Assembly: GCA_964460185.1 (NCBI GenBank)
Contig: CAYWTM010000005.1
Location: 1-55,527, forward strand
Direction of reading: 5' to 3'
DNA length: 55,527 bases
DNA from: JAVJPJ01 sp040217295
Lineage (GTDB): Bacteria; Pseudomonadota; Alphaproteobacteria; Rhodobacterales; Rhodobacteraceae
Positions 50,869-55,527 of this stretch are shown in pieces. Position 1 is the stretch's first letter, and each line of letters opens with the position of its first letter. The notes below the pieces were generated by a model that saw nothing but the letters and a program-made list of their open reading frames with translations, did no database searches and had not been told where the DNA came from. A program made the position numbers and the translations under genes.

Positions 50869-53046
50869 GTGGTCGATCAGGTCGGCATCGAAACCGCGTC
50901 TGGGCGGTTGCGGGTTCGGGCGCCCGGGCTCTGGGCGCTCAATACCCTGCAGCAACGGCAGCGGGGCGCGTTGATGCCGTGGTCGGCGGTGGCGCTCGGC
51001 CTGGGGGTGGGGCTGTATTTCGGCCTGTGGCGCGAACCGGGTTTCGCGATCTATGCAGCCGCCGGCGTGGGGGCGGCCGTTGGGGGGTGCCTGATGATCT
51101 GGTGGCGCGAAACCCTTGGCCCTTTGGGCCTTGCGGTGGCGTTGGTCGCCGGGGGGCTGGGGCTGTCGGGGCTGCGGGCCCATCAGGTCGCCGGACCGGT
51201 TCTGGATTTCCGCTACTACGGCGCGATCGAGGGGCGGGTGGTGGCGATTGACCGTTCGGCCTCGGACGCGCTGCGCCTGACGCTGGCCGAGGTCCGGCTG
51301 GAGGATATGGACCCCGCCCGCACCCCCACCCGCGTGCGCGTGTCGCTGCATGGCGAGGGGCGTGGGCCCCCGCCGGATCCGGGCACGCTGGTCATGCTGA
51401 CCGGGCATCTGTCGCCGCCATCAGGCCCGGCAGAGCCGGGCGGGTTCGATTTTCAGCGGCATTCGTGGTTCTTGTCGCTCGGCGCAGTGGGGTATTCCCG
51501 CACGCCGATTGTGGTGTTGGAACATCGCAATCCCGGCGATGCGTGGCTGTTCCAGTTGCGCATGCGTTTGTCTGCCGCGATCCGCGCCGAGATCGCGGGG
51601 CAGCCCGGCGCCTTTGCGGCTGCTGTCCTGACGGGCGATCGATCAGGTCTGGAGGCAGGCCCGGTCGAGGCGATGCGTGACGCCAATATCGCGCATCTTC
51701 TGGCCATCTCGGGGTTGCACATGGGGCTGCTGACCGGCTTCGTCTACGGGGCGCTGCGCCTGATCCTTGCGCTGATCCCCGTCATCGCGTTGCGCTATCC
51801 GATCCGGAAATGGGCCGCCGCGGTGGCCTTGGTCGCGGGCGCGTTCTACCTCGCCTTGTCGGGGGGGAATGTGGCCACGGAACGCGCATTCATTCAGGTG
51901 GCGGTGATGTTTGCGGCGGTGCTGCTGGACCGGCGGGCCATCACGCTGCGATCGGTGGCATTGGCCGCCATCATCGTACTGGCGCGACGCCCCGAGACGC
52001 TGATGTCGCCGGGCTTTCAGATGTCTTTTGCCGCAACCGCTGCCCTGGTGGGGGCCTTTACCGCCCTGCGCGGGGTGTCGTGGATGCGGGCCTTGCCGGT
52101 CTGGTTGCGCGGGGTCGCGGCCCTGGTGATATCCTCCGCCGTGGCAGGAGCTGCGACCGCGCCGTTTGCGGCGGCCCATTTCAACCAGATCGCGGTGTTT
52201 GGCCTTGCGGCGAACCTCCTGACCGTCCCCGTCATGGGCAGCCTGATCATTACCGCCGCCGTGCTGGCGTTCTTGGTGTGGCCGCTGGGTCTGGCGGGCC
52301 CTGTCTTCGCGGTGATGGAGGTGGGCTTGCGCTGGATACTGGCCGTGGCCGGATATGTCGCGGCCCTGCCCGGTGCGGTGGAACAGGTGCCCTCGCCACC
52401 GGGCTGGATCCTGGGGGTGGTGTCGCTGGCGGCGGTCTTCGTTCTGCTTTGGCAGGGTCGTTTGCGTTGGGTGGGCGTGGTGCCCCTGGTCGCGGCATTG
52501 GGTTCGTGGACGGCGGCGGACCGGCCGCCCATCCTGATTTCGGACACCGGCCGTCTTGTGGGCCTGATGGGACCGCAAGACCGCGCGCTCAGCCGCAGCA
52601 GGGGCGACGGGTTCGCGGCGCGGATCTGGCTGGAAAACGACGGCAGCGCCCTCGACCAGCAGGGGGCTGCGGCCCTGGGGGCCTGGCAGCAGGACGGGCA
52701 GGGCATGCGGGCGGAATTCCATGGCCTGACACTTTGGCACGGGGCCGGTTTGCGGGCCTTGGGCGAGGCGGCACAGGCCTGTTCCACTCATGACCTCGTG
52801 ATCGTGTCCGAGGTCACGGACGATCGCGATCTTGCCTCATCCGGCGCGGCGCTTCGCGCCACCATTGCAGAAGCGGGCATGGCGCGACACCCGATACCGC
52901 TTGCCGTGATGCGACCTTGCACGTTGATCGATGCAGATGTTCTTGCGATGACCGGGGCCATTGCCCTTGCCCCGACGGAACGGGGTCTCGATCTTAGCAC
53001 GGCCCGCATGCAGCAAGGGCGCCGGCTTTGGTCGCCCGCGCCCTGA
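50869..53046 (+). CDS. comEC: ComEC/Rec2-family DNA uptake protein
   Basis: ComEC forms the inner-membrane channel that takes up single-stranded DNA in competent bacteria. From GTG at 50869 the protein has 725 residues with about ten or more transmembrane helices. It has a DUF4131-type soluble N-terminal domain (YYGAIEGRVVAIDRSASDAL, RVRVSLHGEG) and the Competence domain (FAAAVLTGDRSGLEAGPVEA, AISGLHMGLLTG, LSGGNVATERAFIQVAVMF, LLTVPVMGSLI). The C-terminal part (LISDTGRLVGL onward) is short, with no complete metallo-beta-lactamase motif. The start is uncertain; GTG at 50794 would add 25 residues. Confidence 0.88.
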   Translation: MVDQVGIETASGRLRVRAPGLWALNTLQQRQRGALMPWSAVALGLGVGLYFGLWREPGFAIYAAAGVGAAVGGCLMIWWRETLGPLGLAVALVAGGLGLSGLRAHQVAGPVLDFRYYGAIEGRVVAIDRSASDALRLTLAEVRLEDMDPARTPTRVRVSLHGEGRGPPPDPGTLVMLTGHLSPPSGPAEPGGFDFQRHSWFLSLGAVGYSRTPIVVLEHRNPGDAWLFQLRMRLSAAIRAEIAGQPGAFAAAVLTGDRSGLEAGPVEAMRDANIAHLLAISGLHMGLLTGFVYGALRLILALIPVIALRYPIRKWAAAVALVAGAFYLALSGGNVATERAFIQVAVMFAAVLLDRRAITLRSVALAAIIVLARRPETLMSPGFQMSFAATAALVGAFTALRGVSWMRALPVWLRGVAALVISSAVAGAATAPFAAAHFNQIAVFGLAANLLTVPVMGSLIITAAVLAFLVWPLGLAGPVFAVMEVGLRWILAVAGYVAALPGAVEQVPSPPGWILGVVSLAAVFVLLWQGRLRWVGVVPLVAALGSWTAADRPPILISDTGRLVGLMGPQDRALSRSRGDGFAARIWLENDGSALDQQGAAALGAWQQDGQGMRAEFHGLTLWHGAGLRALGEAAQACSTHDLVIVSEVTDDRDLASSGAALRATIAEAGMARHPIPLAVMRPCTLIDADVLAMTGAIALAPTERGLDLSTARMQQGRRLWSPAP

Positions 53047-53068
53047 CAACCTGGCCCCGAGGGCGCGA

Positions 53069-53755
53069 TCAATAAGTCCGGATCAACCCGACAAGCTTGC
53101 CCTGAACGGCCACCTGGTCGTCGCGGAAAACGCGGGTCTCATAGGCCGGGTTCGCGGCCTCCAGCGCGATCATGCCGCCGCGCCGGCGAAGACGTTTGAG
53201 CGTCGCTTCCTGCCCGTCGACCAGCGCCACGACGATATCGCCGTTATCGGCGGTCGCGCCCTCTTCGATGACCACGATGTCGCCATCGTTGATCCCGGCC
53301 TCGATCATGGAATCGCCTTTGACCTCAAGCGCATAATGGCTTCGCCCGGTTGCGATCATCTGCTGGGGCACGGCCACGTGGGTGGCCACCTGGCTGATCG
53401 CCTCGATCGGCGTGCCTGCCGCGATCCGGCCCATGACGGGCAGTTCCGTCGCGGAAGCGCTGACCGGCATGGCCCCACGCGGCGGATCCCTGCGGTCGCC
53501 TTCGATCACCTTGGGTGAAAATCCGCCGCCCTGGTCCATCGCATCGGGCATCTTCAGGATCTCGATGGCCCGCGCCCGATGCGCCAGCCGCCGGATGAAA
53601 CCGCGTTCCTCCAGTGCCGTGATCAGTCGGTGAATGCCGGATTTGGAGCGCAGATCCAGCGCCTCCTTCATCTCGTCGAATGACGGGGGAACCCCGTCGC
53701 GCTGCAGGCGCTTGTGAATAAACTCAAGAAGATCACGTTGTTTGCGGGTCAACAT
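53069..53755 (-). CDS. lexA: SOS repressor LexA
   Basis: LexA represses DNA-damage genes and cleaves itself when RecA is activated. The 228-residue protein has the winged helix LTRKQRDLLEFIHKRLQRDG with GVPPSFDEMKEALDLRSKSG and a C-terminal serine-lysine protease domain. The cleavage site is Ala113-Gly114 in MGRIAAGTPIEAI, with catalytic Ser149 (GDSMIEAGI) and Lys187 (ATLKRLRR). The start at 53755 fits the usual MLTRKQ. Its stop lies 22 nt from that of convergent comEC. Confidence 0.97.
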   Translation of the reverse strand: MLTRKQRDLLEFIHKRLQRDGVPPSFDEMKEALDLRSKSGIHRLITALEERGFIRRLAHRARAIEILKMPDAMDQGGGFSPKVIEGDRRDPPRGAMPVSASATELPVMGRIAAGTPIEAISQVATHVAVPQQMIATGRSHYALEVKGDSMIEAGINDGDIVVIEEGATADNGDIVVALVDGQEATLKRLRRRGGMIALEAANPAYETRVFRDDQVAVQGKLVGLIRTY

Positions 53756-53807
53756 GCTCAATTCCTCCACCCAGGGTGCCATGGTCACGGGCGTTCATCG
53801 ACCCCGC

Positions 53808-53833
53808 GTTCAGGTAATGTTCTACCCATGTTC
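53808..53833 (-). promoter_or_regulatory. LexA operator: three GTTC half-sites
   Basis: Three GTTC tetramers lie at 53808-53811, 53819-53822 and 53830-53833, each separated by exactly seven bases (AGGTAAT and TACCCAT). GTTC-N7-GTTC is the established alphaproteobacterial SOS box, so the site contains two overlapping boxes 53-78 nt upstream of the lexA start. A fourth GTTC at 53793-53796 is out of register (11-nt spacer). Autoregulation of lexA is expected. Confidence 0.9.
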
Positions 53834-53851
53834 CCTGTCTGTGTCAACGAA

Positions 53852-55051
53852 TCACGCAAAAAGAGGTGTCAGCGGAAGGTATTCGACCAGATCACCGGCC
53901 TTGCGCGCCGGATCGCCGGGTGCACGCACCAAAAGCGCATTGGCCTGCGACAGGACCGACAACAGCGAGCTGTCCTGGCTGCGGTAGGCGGTGATCTCGG
54001 GGAAATCATTGCCCGGCATCAGGTCCGAACGCATGTAGTGCGCGCGCGGTCCATTGGCAGGCAGGTCCTGTCCCAGCCGCGCCTTGAACCTGCGCCGTTC
54101 GCCCGCAGGCAACCCCAGAAAAGCCCGCAACATGGGAACCAGGAAGATATGGCCGCACACCATCGCCGACACCGGGTTGCCGGGCAGCCCGAGCAGGGCC
54201 GCCTGGCCGATACGTCCCGCCATCAGCGGTTTGCCCGGTCGCATGGCCACCTTGTAGAAGGCGCGGTCCAGTCCCATCTCGGCCGCCACCGACCCCACCA
54301 GGTCATGATCGCCAACCGACGCCCCACCCACGGTCACGATCAGGTCGGCGTCCCGCGCCAGCGTCAAGACCTGCGCCACGCTCTCGCGCCGGTCCCGCGC
54401 GATGGGCAGCAGGCGGGCATGCGCGCCCTCCGCCTCGATCATCGCCTTCAGTCCATAGGTGTTGGACGCGATGATCTGATCGGTTCCCGGCGTCTCGCCA
54501 GGGCTGACCAGTTCATCGCCGGTGGCGATCAGCGCCACGTCCGGCCGCCGTGACACCTGCAGAACCGGGGCGTTCATCGACGCACACAAGGCGATATCCG
54601 CCGGCGTCAGGCGGCGCGGCGCCTCCAGCCGCTGGCCCTTGCGGAAATCGCACCCGGCAGGGCGGATATGTGGACCTTTGTCGAGGCTGTCGCCCAGAAC
54701 GATGATATCTCCCTCGCGGGTGACATCTTCCTGGATGACGATGCGGTCCGCGCCCTCGGGCACCGGCGCCCCGGTAAAGATCCTCAGCGCCTCCCCCGGC
54801 GCGAGTGTCCCGGGCCAGGCGCGCCCGGCGGGGGCCTCGCCCACCACGCGCAGGCGCGCACCCGGCACGGCATCGGTATCGCGCAAGGCAAATCCATCCA
54901 TCGCCGATCCCGCGAAAGGCGGCTGGTCGCGCTGTGCGAATACCGGCGAGACCAGAACCCGGCCCACCGCCTCGGCCAGCGGAACATCTTCCGCAGATAC
55001 CGGATGGGCCAGCGCCAGACAGGCCGCCAAAGCCTCCTCGACCGAAATCAT
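53852..55051 (-). CDS. moeA: Molybdopterin molybdenumtransferase MoeA
   Basis: MoeA inserts molybdate into adenylylated molybdopterin, the last step before the nucleotide-modified cofactor. The 399-residue protein has AQRDQPPFAGSAMDGFALR (domain 1), the MoCF-type domain with LIATGDELVSPGETP, VTVGGASVGDHD and MRPGKPLMAG, then LLGLPGNPVSAMV, and a C-terminal domain. The start at 55051 is 13 nt after repeat copy F. It follows moaC on the same strand and probably shares its transcript. Confidence 0.95.
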   Translation of the reverse strand: MISVEEALAACLALAHPVSAEDVPLAEAVGRVLVSPVFAQRDQPPFAGSAMDGFALRDTDAVPGARLRVVGEAPAGRAWPGTLAPGEALRIFTGAPVPEGADRIVIQEDVTREGDIIVLGDSLDKGPHIRPAGCDFRKGQRLEAPRRLTPADIALCASMNAPVLQVSRRPDVALIATGDELVSPGETPGTDQIIASNTYGLKAMIEAEGAHARLLPIARDRRESVAQVLTLARDADLIVTVGGASVGDHDLVGSVAAEMGLDRAFYKVAMRPGKPLMAGRIGQAALLGLPGNPVSAMVCGHIFLVPMLRAFLGLPAGERRRFKARLGQDLPANGPRAHYMRSDLMPGNDFPEITAYRSQDSSLLSVLSQANALLVRAPGDPARKAGDLVEYLPLTPLFA

Positions 55052-55064
55052 TCCCCAGCCCCCC

Positions 55065-55100
55065 CGATCTTTATCCGAAAAATATGGCCGCCGGAGGCAT
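55065..55100 (-). repeat. Intergenic repeat element, copy F
   Basis: On the minus strand the moeA leader reads ATGCCTCCGGCGGCCATATT, then TTTCGGATAAAGATC. It combines the GCCTCCGGCGG lead of copy E with the GGATAAAGAT tail of copy A. It ends 13 nt before the moeA start, is co-directional with the operon, and is directly adjacent to the palindromic structure at 55133-55189. Confidence 0.6.
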
Positions 55101-55132
55101 CCCGCGCCCCAGACCGCCAAGCCGCCCGAAAG

Positions 55133-55189
55133 CCGGACGCATCCCCGGATGCAGGCACCCGCATTTTTTGCTTCAAAAAATGCGTCCGG
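55133..55189 (-). repeat. Palindromic cluster, possible three-way RNA junction
   Basis: Three stems are visible. The outer stem is CCGGAC (55133-55138) with GTCCGG (55184-55189). Hairpin 1 is CGCATTTTTT (55160-55169) with AAAAAATGCG (55175-55184), loop of five; its last base is shared with the outer stem. Hairpin 2 is GCATC (55139-55143) with GATGC (55148-55152), loop of four. Together they can form a three-way junction in the moaC-moeA transcript. It may act as a processing or attenuation element or be a mobile repeat. Confidence 0.6.
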
Positions 55190-55219
55190 GCGACGACCCG
55201 GTCGGCACGATCCCGGGGT

Positions 55220-55527
55220 TCAGCCGGCGTCGCCATCTGCCTGGTAGCGCCCCGATTTGCCGCCATCCTTCAGCACAACCCGCACACCGCCGATCTCCAT
55301 GCTCTTCTCGGCAGCCTTCAGCATATCGTATACCGTCAGGGCCGCAACCGACACGGCCGTCAAGGCCTCCATCTCGACACCGGTCTGGCCCGAGGTCTTG
55401 ACCGTCGCGGTGATCCGCACGCCCGGCAGATCGTCATCGACCACAAGATCGACCGAGACCCTGGTGATCGGAAGCGGATGGCACAGCGGGATCAGGTCGG
55501 CGGTCTTCTTGGCCGCCATGATCCCGG
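55220..55527 (-). CDS. moaC: Cyclic pyranopterin monophosphate synthase MoaC, C-terminal part
   Basis: MoaC makes cyclic pyranopterin monophosphate in the first stage of molybdenum cofactor synthesis. The visible 102 codons run off the window edge. They contain MAAKKTADLIPLCHPLPIT with the active-site Cys-His, GQTGVEMEALTAVSVAALTV and the C-terminal YDMLKAAEKSMEIGGVRVVL with KDGGKSG. The ATG at 55519 is internal, since the family has about 60 residues before it. moeA follows after 168 nt. Confidence 0.95.
   Translation of the reverse strand, partial: GIMAAKKTADLIPLCHPLPITRVSVDLVVDDDLPGVRITATVKTSGQTGVEMEALTAVSVAALTVYDMLKAAEKSMEIGGVRVVLKDGGKSGRYQADGDAG

Noticed and set aside
55052..55219. A Moco riboswitch controlling moeA.
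   Set aside because: I cannot match the spacer to the known riboswitch core; the visible structure is a simple palindromic junction plus a dispersed repeat.
1..55527. CRISPR arrays, rRNA genes, prophage or complete insertion sequences.
   Set aside because: No regularly spaced direct repeats, no rRNA signature, and no transposase, integrase or phage structural gene was seen on either strand.

Overview
The window is high-GC DNA from an alphaproteobacterium of the Rhodobacterales (marine Roseobacter type). The evidence is gene content and order: a urease tail, a form II cox cluster, a DMSP-lyase homologue (dddP), olsB, the block moaC-moeA-lexA/comEC-gltX-gltA, and the block yceD-rpmF-plsX-fabH-ihfA-merR-tRNA-Pro. 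An alphaproteobacterial SOS operator (GTTC-N7-GTTC) in front of lexA and roseobacter-type sulfur assimilation genes agree with this. The sequence is a scaffold: 100 N at 4206-4305 join two contigs.

Layout. 1-1554: end of a urease operon (ureE tail, ureF, ureG). 1577-2509: an unassigned protein on the minus strand. 2745-14030: a plus-strand form II carbon-monoxide-dehydrogenase-type cluster with coxD (AAA+ ATPase), coxE (VWA), an XdhC/CoxF-like protein, a molybdopterin-binding protein and structural genes in the order S-L-M. It is interrupted by two small secreted proteins and an OmpA-type envelope protein. 14046-17415: acetyltransferase, GlxA-type regulator, a porin-like stub, infC with an AUA start, and an Ala/Glu-rich membrane-anchored protein. 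17497-23628: sulfite reduction and siroheme operon (cysG, DUF2849, cysI, cysH, DUF934, fpr) with a divergent Lrp-type regulator. 23588-29893: hydrolase/OsmC fusion, about 600 nt without a convincing gene, dddP, a DUF3445 protein coupled to a methyltransferase, and a dCTP deaminase. 30000-34951: tRNA-Pro(GGG) and the merR-ihfA-fabH-plsX-rpmF-yceD cluster with divergent bamE. 35072-46799: mostly housekeeping and transport genes (olsB, tyrS, anmK, three EamA transporters, a cupin, a histidine kinase, eno, a Fur-family regulator, selO). 46854-55527: nucleoside hydrolase, gltA, gltX, comEC, lexA, moeA and the 5'-truncated moaC.

How the genes work together. The Cox-type enzyme needs molybdenum cofactor. 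The XdhC-like and molybdopterin-binding proteins plus CoxD/CoxE would load and mature it, and moaC/moeA at the other end supply the cofactor pathway. CysG makes siroheme for CysI, CysH supplies sulfite, and Fpr in the same operon is the likely source of reduced ferredoxin, because no CysJ-type flavoprotein is visible. DddP would cleave DMSP to DMS and acrylate.

The most unusual non-coding signal is a family of short intergenic elements (six copies recognised). Each has a core close to ATATTT followed by a purine-rich tail. Four lie between co-directional genes and point the same way as those genes. In the moaC-moeA spacer the element sits beside a palindrome set that can fold into a three-way junction. 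Other points worth checking are the AUA start of infC, the triple GTTC operator of lexA, and the secreted and envelope genes inside the cox cluster.
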